Below are positions 43,593-55,042 of a DNA stretch of 64,000 bases, in pieces. Below the pieces are notes generated by a model, which saw only the letters and a program-made list of their open reading frames with translations, did no database searches and had not been told where the DNA came from. The stretch is taken from NCBI GenBank assembly GCA_902496115.1, contig CABUZK010000007.1, positions 3,653 through 67,652 on the forward strand, written 5' to 3'. The stretch's first letter is position 1. Every line of letters begins with the position of its first letter. The stretch is from an uncultured Collinsella sp. (lineage in GTDB: Bacteria > Actinomycetota > Coriobacteriia > Coriobacteriales > Coriobacteriaceae). A program made the translations under genes and the position numbers.

Positions 43593-44044
43593 AGACGATA
43601 ATACCTGCGTTGCCCGCGCTTCCGAAGTGTGACTAGCTGAGGAGCGGGTTCCGCGGCACAACCTGATTTTACCCAGCGAGGCGGATCTTTTGCAGCCGCT
43701 CCACCGTTTATTTACATCTACCAACATCGGGATCTAAAACCAAAAGTTTGCGCCCCGAATGGACAGAAAGGAGCGAGATTACGGAGAAGAAGTTGGACAA
43801 TCGAGGTTCGGCTTGGAGTCTACATAGCATATGCTAGGAAAATGATGGAGAGGGTCAGGGCACTGCGCGGCGTTGGGCTCACTATCCTGGAGATAACCGA
43901 GGCGCCAGATAGAGCGGCGACGCTTTTCGGGACATTTCCCAGACTTCTCGAGAGGCAATCGCTACCTCAACTCGGCATAAATAGTTCGCCCCGGGGGACA
44001 GCCGAAGAGCCCTTTTTACGGCCACCTTTCATGACGGACAAAAG

Positions 44045-44503
44045 CTATGCGACCACGCCCCGCTTGGGCCTGCCCGAGCGGGGCGTGTCGGTCAGGCGCG
44101 CCGCTATGCTCTCCACGGTCACATAGGTGCGGCGGCCCTTGCGGTAGCCCGTGAGGATTCCCGAGTCGAGCATGTGGGTAATCCTGCCGGGGGAAACGGA
44201 GAGCCCGCGCGCGGCTCCGGCCGCCGAGACCGTCTCCCCCTCCACGATATACCCCTCGTCCGTGGAGAAGGCGACCATCATGGAGAGGCCGCCGTCTGCG
44301 GGCTCGATAAACTCGGGCTCCAGCACGGCGAGGCCGTCCCTCACGAGCACAGCCACGTAGGTGCTCGCCGCGTCCACGGCCTGCTCGGCGGCCTCGGCAA
44401 TCGTGTCACCGCAGGCAAAGCATCCCGGTAGCGAGGGAAACTCCACGTCGTAACCACCGTCCTCATCGGGCGTGAGCACCGCCTGATAAACGTATGTCTT
44501 CAT
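44045..44503 (-). CDS. Orphan HicB-family protein with HTH end
   Basis: A 152-aa protein. The N-terminal half is a HicB antitoxin fold: YQAVLTPDEDGGYDVEFPSLPGCFACGDT and the helix EAAEQAVDAASTYVAVLV. The C-terminal third (SVSPGRITHMLDSGILTGYR) looks like a small DNA-binding HTH. No HicA toxin frame is present in the 180 bp on either side. ATG 44503 follows GGGGGTC by about 9 nt. It may regulate other genes of the island or be a leftover of a TA pair. Confidence 0.75.
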   Translation of the reverse strand: MKTYVYQAVLTPDEDGGYDVEFPSLPGCFACGDTIAEAAEQAVDAASTYVAVLVRDGLAVLEPEFIEPADGGLSMMVAFSTDEGYIVEGETVSAAGAARGLSVSPGRITHMLDSGILTGYRKGRRTYVTVESIAARLTDTPRSGRPKRGVVA

Positions 44504-44687
44504 ATCTTTCGACCCCCAAGGGAGCGGAGCTAAAGCCATCCCGCCGTCTAAGCCACTCCCCGGACTTGCCCAGGCACTCGCAGCCCTCCATGCTCGTCAG
44601 AACGTGACGCTCTACCCTGTCCTCTAGCGTGTCGAGTCACATCGTGACGAGACGGTTCGGCCGCCTGACTTCATCCTCGGACAGGCA

Positions 44688-44777
44688 GGGATCATCCCCG
44701 CGTGTGTGGGAAACAGCAGGCTAGCGCAATGCCCGTTGTATTACCTGAGGGATCACCACCGCGCGTGCGGGGAATAG
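44688..44777. CRISPR. Two-repeat remnant of a type I-E CRISPR array
   Basis: Two 29-nt repeats (44688-44716 and 44749-44777), 23 of 29 bases identical, flank one 32-nt spacer (44717-44748). Both carry the GGGATCA..CC and GCG...GGG pattern of actinobacterial I-E repeats, and the 61-nt period is exactly that of I-E arrays. Each repeat has lost bases of the palindromic stem. No cas genes are present. The right repeat ends 8 bp before the end of the second PH-like gene. Confidence 0.75.
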
Positions 44778-44784
44778 CTATCGG

Positions 44785-45054
44785 CTACATAATCGAGTTC
44801 AGGACCCTCACGAATTCCTGTGCCTGGGAGCGGCTGCTCAGCCTGTAGTCATAGCCCGTCCGCAGCCTGTTGTTCAAGATCACCTGCTTGCCATTGATTC
44901 TATAGACACCGGTAACGTCATTCAGGTAAACCACCTCTTCATGCGTGCCGAAGAAGCGGTTCTTCTTGAGCGTGGTGATCCGGTTCGGGTAGATGCAGAT
45001 TTCCTTGAATACACCGGCACCCTTATCCCTAAACAGCAGTGTGTCGTTGTCCAT
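44785..45054 (-). CDS. Small PH-like protein, copy 2
   Basis: An 89-aa paralogue of the protein at 40712-40981. The same layout is seen: TLLFRDKGAGVFKEICIYPN, VVYLNDVTGVYRINGKQVIL and LSSRSQAQEFVRVLNSIM, roughly half of residues identical. GAGGAGT lies just upstream of ATG 45054 (about 6 nt). Its end is next to the CRISPR remnant. The repeated small gene on either side of the nuclease and hydrolase genes suggests duplication by recombination or a functional module. Confidence 0.75.
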   Translation of the reverse strand: MDNDTLLFRDKGAGVFKEICIYPNRITTLKKNRFFGTHEEVVYLNDVTGVYRINGKQVILNNRLRTGYDYRLSSRSQAQEFVRVLNSIM

Positions 45055-45309
45055 TTCTACTCCTCTTTGTTGACGTCGGTTAGATTGCGGTTCGAGCTGT
45101 CATATTGCTAGATTACCAGTTAGATCGGCACTGTTCCAAAACCGTGAGATGGCATGCCGTGCGCTCTCGTCCTCAACAGTGAATAGATTGAAACAGCAAT
45201 TGCGCGCTGCTCCGATTCAGCTCTCATGCCTTTATCCGTTACCAAATCATTAGCTTGTGGGCAAAACCAGCTGGCTCCGACGGATCAATGCGACTAGAAC
45301 AAGGGCTTT

Positions 45310-45386
45310 GGTTATAAATAACCTGAAAACCATCTGGTTATCAATAACCTTATGTGCTATAGTTCAATCAGCGGTTATTGATAACC
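45310..45386. promoter_or_regulatory. Three identical palindromic operators
   Basis: GGTTAT..ATAACC occurs at 45310-45323, 45336-45349 and 45373-45386, perfect half-sites with two free central bases. The second overlaps a weak -35 (TGGTTA, 45335-45340); TATAGT (45358-45363, 17 bp spacer) is the likely -10; the third covers the transcript start. Binding would repress the methylase-specificity gene. The regulator is unknown. Confidence 0.75.
45335..45363 (+). promoter_or_regulatory. Promoter of the methylase-specificity gene
   Basis: TGGTTA and TATAGT with a 17-bp spacer and an extended TG before the -10 (TGCTATAGT). It is embedded between the operators described for 45310-45386. Confidence 0.5.
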
Positions 45387-45406
45387 AATCAATGAAAGGA
45401 TTCAAA

Positions 45407-47128
45407 TTGTTTAACGTCAACGCACAGGCAAAGGAAATCGGCTGGACTCTCACGACCCGCCTCCGCAGTTCATTGCCGTCCGACTATCTCTATCCGCTCG
45501 TTTATCTCGCGCGCTTCGCTCAGAAAACCGGCAGATGCGACGACCACGCCGAAATGATTGAGCTCGCATCCCAGGGTGACGGCGATATCGCTGCTCTGCT
45601 CGATCACGCCTATAAACGAATTGCCGCAGACGGATCATTCGACGAACTCCTTGCCGCTCTTTCCAATTTCAACGAAGAAGCAATCGACAAATTCCTTCAG
45701 GACGGCCCGATCAGCCAGGGAATCTTTGGCGGAGAGTCCTCGACCCCCGAGGGAATCGCGCACCTCGCACTTGCTGTTCTAGATATTAAGTCCGGCGAGA
45801 AGGTCATTGACTTCGGCTGCGGAACGGGCAATTTTCTCGAAGCTGCCGCGACGAAATGCCCCGATGCCAAACTTATGGGCGTCGAACTAAATTCGAACAC
45901 CCTTGCCATCGCAAAGCTCCGTTCCAAAGTCAAGAGTTCGCAGATTTACTATGCCTGTGATGACATGTTTCGCTATTTCGACAGCAGCATCGAGTGCAAT
46001 CCTGTAGATAAAGCATTCTCCAACTACCCCTGGGGAATGCAGACCAAGATGTTCTATAAGAGTTCTAATTACATTGAGAAAGTCATGAAAGGCCAGGAAC
46101 GCTACAGCCGCCCGTCGTCATCCGATTGGGTCTTCAACCGTCTTCTTGTCGATTCCCTTAAAAAGGACGGGACCGCCGCCGCAGTCATGTCGAACGGCGC
46201 GTGCTTCAATGGCATGGATAAACCTGTTCGCGAATATTTCGTTAAGAACGGTTTCATTAAAGCGATTGTCGCACTGCCTAAGGGGGTCTTTGCTCCCTAC
46301 ACGATGATTCAAACGTCATTCGTCATCCTTAGCGCAGGCGGCTCCAAGGGGGTTCGCTTTGTCGATGCAACTGATTTAGGCACCAATGATCGCCGCAGCT
46401 GCTCAATTGACGAAACCGCCATTAACGCGATTGTCGAGCGCCTCGGCACCGATTCCGAAAAGAGTGTTTTCAAAACACTTGATGAAATTGCGGCGCGTGA
46501 CTTCGATCTCTCTGCAAAGCGTTATCTCGAAAAAGAAATCGAGGTCCCGAATGGGGTTGAGCTCGGGAGCGTCGCAAAAATCATGCGAGGCGCAAGCGTT
46601 CGCGCAGCAGAACTCGATGCACTTGTCTGTGACGAAGACACCGGACTCAGCTATCTCAACCTGGGAAATATCTCTGATGGGTCTATCGACGACGACCTTC
46701 CAAACCTCTCCACGCTCGACATGAAGCTTGAGAAGTATCGCATCCACGACGGTGACGTCCTCATCTCAAAGTCTGGAGCCCCATTCAAGGTTGCGGTTGC
46801 CGAAGTTCCCGAAGATCGAAAAATCATCGCAAATGGAAACCTGTACGTATTGAGCACCAACAGAGAAAAGATTGACCCCTACTATCTCGCAGCGTTTTTC
46901 TCGAGCCCCACTGGAAAAGAGCTCCTTGCCCGCGAAGCAGTCGGCACTACCATACCCAGTGTGCCCATCAAAGCTCTCAGCAACATCAAGGTGCCCCTCG
47001 AGGACGCCGATCGTCAGAAGACGATTGCCGATGCCTATCTCGCCAAGACAGACGAGATCAAGTTGTTAAAGTTACGTCTATCTCGAGCCCGCCAGGAACT
47101 TACCGACCTTTTCGATGAGGAGGGTTAG
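45407..47128 (+). CDS. N6-adenine methylase fused to an HsdS-type specificity domain
   Basis: About 573 aa. The N-terminal part has the SAM motif VIDFGCGTGNF (about residue 150) and a catalytic loop written SNYPWG instead of NPPY or NPPF. The last third resembles one HsdS half: a target-recognition domain (GDVLISKSGAP, NLYVLST, YLAAFFSSPTGKELL, IPSVPIKALSNIKVPL) plus a coiled-coil spacer. TTG 45407 is preferred since AAAGGA lies 6 nt upstream; ATG 45392 in the same frame has no ribosome site. Controlled by three palindromes; the 179-aa gene follows 2 nt later. Either a modification enzyme or, given the odd motif, a methylase-like sensor. Confidence 0.78.
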   Translation: MFNVNAQAKEIGWTLTTRLRSSLPSDYLYPLVYLARFAQKTGRCDDHAEMIELASQGDGDIAALLDHAYKRIAADGSFDELLAALSNFNEEAIDKFLQDGPISQGIFGGESSTPEGIAHLALAVLDIKSGEKVIDFGCGTGNFLEAAATKCPDAKLMGVELNSNTLAIAKLRSKVKSSQIYYACDDMFRYFDSSIECNPVDKAFSNYPWGMQTKMFYKSSNYIEKVMKGQERYSRPSSSDWVFNRLLVDSLKKDGTAAAVMSNGACFNGMDKPVREYFVKNGFIKAIVALPKGVFAPYTMIQTSFVILSAGGSKGVRFVDATDLGTNDRRSCSIDETAINAIVERLGTDSEKSVFKTLDEIAARDFDLSAKRYLEKEIEVPNGVELGSVAKIMRGASVRAAELDALVCDEDTGLSYLNLGNISDGSIDDDLPNLSTLDMKLEKYRIHDGDVLISKSGAPFKVAVAEVPEDRKIIANGNLYVLSTNREKIDPYYLAAFFSSPTGKELLAREAVGTTIPSVPIKALSNIKVPLEDADRQKTIADAYLAKTDEIKLLKLRLSRARQELTDLFDEEG

Positions 47129-47130
47129 CC

Positions 47131-47670
47131 TTGGCGCATCTCACCATTCAGGAGCTCTCCGACCTTTGCGACGAGATGATGGGGCGCATGGGGCTCGAAC
47201 TACTACCCGCCATAACAAAGGCGAATCGCGAAGACACCCTAGAGGATCTTTTGGCATCCCTTGGAATGTCCGACCTTCTCGTAAGCGAAAACGATCCCCA
47301 TGAGGAACGTTTTCTGGGTAAGATCCTCGTTGTCGGCGCAAGCGCCGTTAACGTCGACAAGCTGCGCAGTATCGCCCGCAAGAAAGGGTTCGATCCGAAT
47401 CGATTTGAGTTCCAGCTCGAATATTCCCGACTCAAGCACTTCAACTTCGGCAAAATACGCGGCTCGATGGGCTACGCCGCAATACTTGCGGGCCCCATGC
47501 CTCACAAGACTCCGGGCGCCGATGAAGCCTCGAGTTTCATCGCTCGCGTTGAGAACAATCCGGATGACTACCCGACACTCATTAAAATGCAAACGGGAAA
47601 CGACCTCAAGATCACCAACAACAGCTTCAAGCAAGCGCTTGGCCAACTGTCACAACACGAGTGCCTGTAA
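47131..47670 (+). CDS. Unknown partner of the methylase-specificity fusion
   Basis: A 179-aa protein starting with TTG 47131, 7 nt after AGGAGG that lies in the end of the preceding gene (gap of 2 nt, so coupled). Residues 60-130 (ILVVGASAVNVDKLRSIARK, HFNFGKIRGSMGYAAILAG, MPHKTPG) look like a small alpha/beta Rossmann-type domain, perhaps near DUF2325; this is tentative. There is no nuclease or membrane motif. It is probably required with the fusion protein. It is the least explained gene in the island. Confidence 0.7.
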   Translation: MAHLTIQELSDLCDEMMGRMGLELLPAITKANREDTLEDLLASLGMSDLLVSENDPHEERFLGKILVVGASAVNVDKLRSIARKKGFDPNRFEFQLEYSRLKHFNFGKIRGSMGYAAILAGPMPHKTPGADEASSFIARVENNPDDYPTLIKMQTGNDLKITNNSFKQALGQLSQHECL

Positions 47671-47851
47671 ATTGAAGCCGATTTAATTAATAAACGAGCC
47701 CTGCCACTGACTGCCATTCTAATGTAATCAACCGATAAGAGAAATGGCGACCAACGGGTGTCAGATATACCAATATATGCAAGATTAACTGCTAGAATGC
47801 AATGGTGGACAGGCTCACCAACGTCGTGGAAGCATAAGGTAAGGAGTGCGC

Positions 47852-50941
<3,090 letters not shown>

Positions 50942-50955
50942 GGAGCTAAAACAGC

Positions 50956-52479
50956 ATGGCTAAACGCAAAGCTAAGGACACCAAGAAGAACACTGCCGAC
51001 GTTGGCTTTGAGGATCAACTGTGGAACGCCGCAGATGTGCTGCGTGGCAACTTGGACGCTGCTGAGTACAAAAACGTCGTATTAGGCCTCATTTTCCTGA
51101 AGTATCTCTCGGACCGTTTCGACGAACGCTACCTAGAGCTCGTCGCAGAGGGTTACGGCGACGAGGAGGATCGCGACTGCTACATGGAGCAGAATGTCTT
51201 CTTCGTTCCCGAAGAAGCACGTTGGGCGAACATCTCACAGGCGGCGCATACGCCTGAAATTGGCCAGATCATTGACAATGCCATGCGCGCCATCGAGCGC
51301 GAGAACGACAAGCTCAAAGACGTGCTGCCCAAAAACTTCGCTCGTCCCGAACTAGATAAGCGGCGCTTAGGCGACGTCGTCGACTTATTCACAAACGTAC
51401 AAATGACCGATAACGAGAGCGAGAAAGACCTGTTAGGGCGCGCATACGAATATTGCCTGCAGAAATTCGCATCAATGGAGGGCAAAAACGCCGGTGAGTT
51501 CTATACGCCGTCGTGCATCGTGCGCACGCTAGTTGAAATCCTCCAGCCTTTCCACGGTCGTGTGTACGACCCCTGCTGCGGCAGCGGAGGCATGTTCGTG
51601 CAGTCCGCCGCCTTCGTCGAGCACCATGGCGGCAACGTGGTGCAGGACATCACCATCTTTGGCCAGGAGAGCAACCCTACCACGTGGAAGCTCGCAAAGA
51701 TGAACCTCGGTATTCGCGGCATCGAGGCCGATTTGGGCAACTACGCCGACACCTTCAGTGCCGACCAACACAAGAATGAAAAGTTCGATTTTGTACTGGC
51801 AAACCCTCCGTTCAATCTTAAGAACTGGGGCGGCGAAGCGCTGCAGGAAGACGTACGTTGGAAGTACGGCATGCCGCCCACGGGCAACGCTAACTTCGCT
51901 TGGATGCAGCATATGATTTGGCATCTTAACGGCACGGGCAAGATTGGCCTCGTATTGGCAAACGGGTCGCTCTCGAGCCAGGCGAGCGGCGAGGGCGATA
52001 TTCGACGTGCTATCGTAGAGGACGATTTAGTCGAGGGCATTGTAGCCATGCCGGGGCAGCTGTTCTACAGCACCCAAATTCCCGTGTGTCTGTGGATCCT
52101 GAACAAGAAGAAGGCTCAGTCCGGCAAGACACTATTCATCGATGCCCGCGAAATGGGCACCATGGTCTCTCGCAAACTACGCGAGTTTACCGAAGAGGAC
52201 ATCAACAAAGTTGCATCCGCATTCGACTCCTTCCGCAAGGGCAAGTTCGAGCCCGTGAAGGGGTTCAGCGCCATAGCGGATTTGGATGAAATCGCCAAGC
52301 AAGATTTCATCCTGACGCCCGGTCGCTACGTAGGCATTGCCGAGATCGAAGACGACGGCGAGCCGTTTGAGGAGAAGATGGCACGCCTAACCAGCGAGAT
52401 TTCAAAGTGTTTTGAAGAGTCCAACCGCTTGCAGGAGCAGATTAAGAAGAATCTGGAGGCGATTGGTTATGGGATGTAG
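50956..52479 (+). CDS. hsdM: Type I restriction enzyme, M subunit
   Basis: A 507-aa N6-adenine methylase. Helical N-domain (GFEDQLWNAADVLRGNLDAAEYKNVVLGLIFLKYLSDRF), GEFYTPSCIVRTLVEIL, SAM motif YDPCCGSGGMFVQ and catalytic FVLANPPFNLKNW. Forms M2S and R2M2S complexes with HsdS and HsdR. Its stop codon overlaps the hsdS start by 11 nt, meaning coupled translation. Confidence 0.96.
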   Translation: MAKRKAKDTKKNTADVGFEDQLWNAADVLRGNLDAAEYKNVVLGLIFLKYLSDRFDERYLELVAEGYGDEEDRDCYMEQNVFFVPEEARWANISQAAHTPEIGQIIDNAMRAIERENDKLKDVLPKNFARPELDKRRLGDVVDLFTNVQMTDNESEKDLLGRAYEYCLQKFASMEGKNAGEFYTPSCIVRTLVEILQPFHGRVYDPCCGSGGMFVQSAAFVEHHGGNVVQDITIFGQESNPTTWKLAKMNLGIRGIEADLGNYADTFSADQHKNEKFDFVLANPPFNLKNWGGEALQEDVRWKYGMPPTGNANFAWMQHMIWHLNGTGKIGLVLANGSLSSQASGEGDIRRAIVEDDLVEGIVAMPGQLFYSTQIPVCLWILNKKKAQSGKTLFIDAREMGTMVSRKLREFTEEDINKVASAFDSFRKGKFEPVKGFSAIADLDEIAKQDFILTPGRYVGIAEIEDDGEPFEEKMARLTSEISKCFEESNRLQEQIKKNLEAIGYGM

Positions 52480-53650
52480 AGTCGCACTTGGTGACGTTTG
52501 TAGCTTCTACCGCGGCGCCAGCGTCCCCCGTACCCGCATGTACGATAAGGGTGCCTATCTTTACATTCACTATGGAGATCTTTACAAAGGTTTCGACCTA
52601 CACATCGACGTTGAAGACCCCGCAAAACCCATCCCATACATCCTTAACAACGAAAAGATAAAAGACAGTCAGCGTCTCAGAGACCAAGACATCGTATATG
52701 TGCTGACCTCAGAGACAGTCGATGACCTTGGTCATGCCTACTTGTTTAACAATCCAAAGGACAAGCCTGCCATTTCAGGCACCGAAACAACCATCGTGCG
52801 CGTCAATCGCCGAGACCTCGTCGTGCCGGCTTACCTCAACTATCTCATGAGCTCTCCGCGCTTTATTAGAGAGCTCCGGCAGTACACGAGAGGCATGAAG
52901 GTATTCCGTGTCCATCCCAAAGACGTGGCACGAATCGAAATCGATTTACCGCAAACTGAGGTGCAGCATCAAATTGTTTCAATACTTGACGCGATATACG
53001 CAAAGCAGCAAGCAAACTCTAAGCTAAATGGCTATTTACTTGATTTGGCAACAGCGCAATTTGAGGCTGCGCTGAAAGAGCGTGCGTCCAATGTGAGGCT
53101 TGGAGATATCATCGGGCTCGAAGATTCAAAGAGAGTTCCTCTAAATAGCAGGGATCGCGAGAGTCGAAAAGGGCCTTATCCATATTACGGGGCAACGTCA
53201 ATCATGGATTATGTCGACGATTACCTTTTCGATGGGGTGCGGGTGTTGCTTGGTGAAGACGGCTCAGTCATCGATTCTGAGGGGAAGCCCGTTCTTCAGT
53301 ACGTCTGGGGAAGATATTGGGTCAACAACCATGCCCATATTCTGAAAGCTGCTGGCGCGTATCCTCTAGAAGCTATATATGTCGCGTTGAGGCGCACCTC
53401 GATCGGCCATATTGTTACCGGTGCAGTTCAAATGAAGATCAGCCAGCGTAATTTAAAAAAACTCGAGGTATCTATGCCGGATCCGGGGTCGCTCGACTAC
53501 CTACAGCCCCTTTTCGCTGCATACCGTAATCTGTGTGAAGAAAGTCGCCACCTTGTAACTCTTCGCGACACCCTTCTCCCCAAGCTCATGACGGGCGAGA
53601 TCGATGTCTCAGAGCTCAACCTCAAGCAGCTAAATAGCCATTTAGCTTAG
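52469..53650 (+). CDS. hsdS: Type I restriction specificity subunit (expressed copy)
   Basis: A 393-aa HsdS with two target-recognition domains. TRD1 (about 1-175) ends in an SKLNGYLL segment; TRD2 (about 190-375) ends LNLKQLNSHLA. The two linkers carry inverted 20-nt recombination sites at 53021-53040 and 53628-53648. ATG 52469 lies 9 nt after GGAGG inside hsdM. Inversion would swap TRD2 (or both TRDs) with the silent halves downstream, changing the methylation sequence. Confidence 0.93.
   Translation: MGCRVALGDVCSFYRGASVPRTRMYDKGAYLYIHYGDLYKGFDLHIDVEDPAKPIPYILNNEKIKDSQRLRDQDIVYVLTSETVDDLGHAYLFNNPKDKPAISGTETTIVRVNRRDLVVPAYLNYLMSSPRFIRELRQYTRGMKVFRVHPKDVARIEIDLPQTEVQHQIVSILDAIYAKQQANSKLNGYLLDLATAQFEAALKERASNVRLGDIIGLEDSKRVPLNSRDRESRKGPYPYYGATSIMDYVDDYLFDGVRVLLGEDGSVIDSEGKPVLQYVWGRYWVNNHAHILKAAGAYPLEAIYVALRRTSIGHIVTGAVQMKISQRNLKKLEVSMPDPGSLDYLQPLFAAYRNLCEESRHLVTLRDTLLPKLMTGEIDVSELNLKQLNSHLA
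53021..53040. repeat. Shufflon site a
   Basis: AAGCTAAATGGCTATTTACT in the hsdS central linker (reads KLNGYLL). Its core is AAATGGCTATTT; the central GGCT gives it direction. Pairs in inverted orientation with sites at 53628 and 55739. Confidence 0.8.
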
Positions 53651-54089
53651 TGTTGAGTTCAATTTTATTGTCCAGTAAACCCAGGACGCCAGAAATAGCG
53701 GTCTGTGTTTCGTAATCCGGAACACAGACCGGGCATAGATGAACGTGATTGCGATTTATGCCCGGCACGGCGCTTGCAGTTAAGTAGTCTCGCCATGGAA
53801 TAGTTTTGAGTAGATAATAAACGAACTTAGGATCATTGCCCTTAAAGTCTGTCGAGTACAAAGACGTATTTAATGGCCAGCAAGCTGCATCAGAGAAAAA
53901 AACTTGGCCAATAGTTCCGTAGCGTCCAGTTACGACGCATGGACCCTTAACGGCGGCTTTCGAATGCGTGCCCGTTTGTCCCGAAGATGAGAAAACCGGA
54001 TAGGGGCCATCAGCCCTGCTGCTGGAAGGGAGGTCAAACCCCCTTTTTAGATTAACAATCTCTCCCAAGGTCTTTTGCGTCCAGCTCAT
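53622..54089 (-). CDS. Alternative HsdS N-terminal half (TRD3)
   Basis: A 155-aa half-size specificity protein: one target-recognition domain (WTQKTLGEIVNLKRGFDLPSSS, SSSGQTGTHSKAAVKGPCVVTGRYGTIG, AVPGINRNHVHLCPVCVPD) ending KLNGYLAA inside site b. It starts with ATG 54089, overlapping the recombinase stop codon (ATGA), so it is co-expressed with the recombinase. It is the counterpart of TRD1: inversion between sites a and b (or c and others) would join it to TRD2 or TRD4. Confidence 0.85.
   Translation of the reverse strand: MSWTQKTLGEIVNLKRGFDLPSSSRADGPYPVFSSSGQTGTHSKAAVKGPCVVTGRYGTIGQVFFSDAACWPLNTSLYSTDFKGNDPKFVYYLLKTIPWRDYLTASAVPGINRNHVHLCPVCVPDYETQTAISGVLGLLDNKIELNTKLNGYLAA
53628..53648. 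repeat. Shufflon site b
   Basis: AGCTAAATAGCCATTTAGCTT, inverted relative to site a. It codes for QLNSHLA at the end of hsdS on the plus strand and for KLNGYLAA at the end of TRD3 on the minus strand. Confidence 0.8.
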
Positions 54090-55042
54090 TCCAAATACTT
54101 CCTGTGCGAAGCCTTCACATTGCTCTGATTAACCATGGCGTAGTACATGGTTGTGTCTATTTTCGCATGGCCCAACAGCTTTTGCACCTGCTCTATGGGC
54201 ATTCCCTTGTCGATAGCATGGGTGGCAAGCGTACGGCGAAACTTATGCGGATGAACGCGGTTGATACCGGCGCTTCTGCCTAGGTCACGTAAACGGAGTT
54301 CTATGCTCCCCACCGTAATACGTCGAGCTGAGGAATCGAGCGCGACAAATAATGCAGGACTCTTGTCAGCACGGCTCGAAAGATATTCCGTAAGATGAAG
54401 CTTAGCGCGCGCATCGAAGTAAACGGGGCGCTGCTTATTTCCCTTTCCCATTACAAGGCATTCGCGCTCGTGCAGATTGACATCCTTCCTGTCGAGTCGC
54501 ACAAGTTCGCCAATACGCATGCCCGTCGAAGCGAGTAGATCAACGATGGCAAGATCTCGCTTGGACTCACAGGCGTCTCGCAATACCTCCAGTTCCTCAT
54601 CGCTAAGCACCTCTTTGGTTACTTGAGCTGTTTTGACGCGACGAATGCGCCTTACAGGACTTTTCACAATGTAATCCTCATCTTCAAGCCACGAAAAGAA
54701 GCTCGACATGATACGACGTATATTATCGATTGTGACCTTACTAGAACCGCGTTTCACCTCGTAATCATTGAGATAGCGGCGCAAGTCGTCGCTCTCAACC
54801 TGGGTATAGGGCTTAGCAAGCGCTGTGTTCATATGCCGTAAGGTTGCCTCATAGTATGCAATGGTTTTAGGAGAGCATCCCTCGACCTCTTTAGCGGTGA
54901 GAAAGAGCACAAGCAGATCTTGCTCTGGCTCTGTTTGTTTCGGCCCGAGTGCCCGTCTAAGCGTAATGGTTAGATGTTTGAGCTGGTGTGGGTCGAGAAG
55001 GCCCTGCATTTCCGAAAGTACGGTATTGATGACAGTTTCCAC
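54086..55042 (-). CDS. Tyrosine recombinase of the hsdS shufflon
   Basis: About 318 aa. Core-binding N-domain with a SAM-like fold (SPKTIAYYEATLRHMNTAL), then the catalytic domain: LLASTGMRIGELVRLDRKD (first Arg), VMGKGNKQRPV (Lys), HPHKFRRTLATHAID (His-xx-Arg), LLGHAKIDTTMYYAM (His and Tyr nucleophile). This is the XerC/D-like class found beside inverting hsdS loci. GTG 55042 has AAAGGA about 5 nt upstream; the frame continues upstream into TRD4 without a stop. Confidence 0.88.
   Translation of the reverse strand: METVINTVLSEMQGLLDPHQLKHLTITLRRALGPKQTEPEQDLLVLFLTAKEVEGCSPKTIAYYEATLRHMNTALAKPYTQVESDDLRRYLNDYEVKRGSSKVTIDNIRRIMSSFFSWLEDEDYIVKSPVRRIRRVKTAQVTKEVLSDEELEVLRDACESKRDLAIVDLLASTGMRIGELVRLDRKDVNLHERECLVMGKGNKQRPVYFDARAKLHLTEYLSSRADKSPALFVALDSSARRITVGSIELRLRDLGRSAGINRVHPHKFRRTLATHAIDKGMPIEQVQKLLGHAKIDTTMYYAMVNQSNVKASHRKYLE

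Larger units (their letters stand above)
43309..44044. other. Gap of 736 bp with little coding signal
   Basis: It contains a 24-nt motif at 43321-43344 (GTTAGATCGATACTGTTCC inside) that recurs near 45118-45140, a 30-codon frame (43452-43544) and a hairpin (43567-43592). The remainder up to 44044 shows no gene; it may hold decayed sequence, as expected inside an accessory island. Confidence 0.5.

Noticed and set aside
43842..44126. 94-codon frame between the 30-aa frame and hicB
   Set aside because: It overlaps the end of hicB on the opposite strand and has neither a domain nor a ribosome site.
44504..44687. Search for a HicA toxin next to HicB
   Set aside because: Both strands read; no frame has the HicA SHHHF pattern. 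A minus-strand peptide beginning MEGCECLG is not similar.
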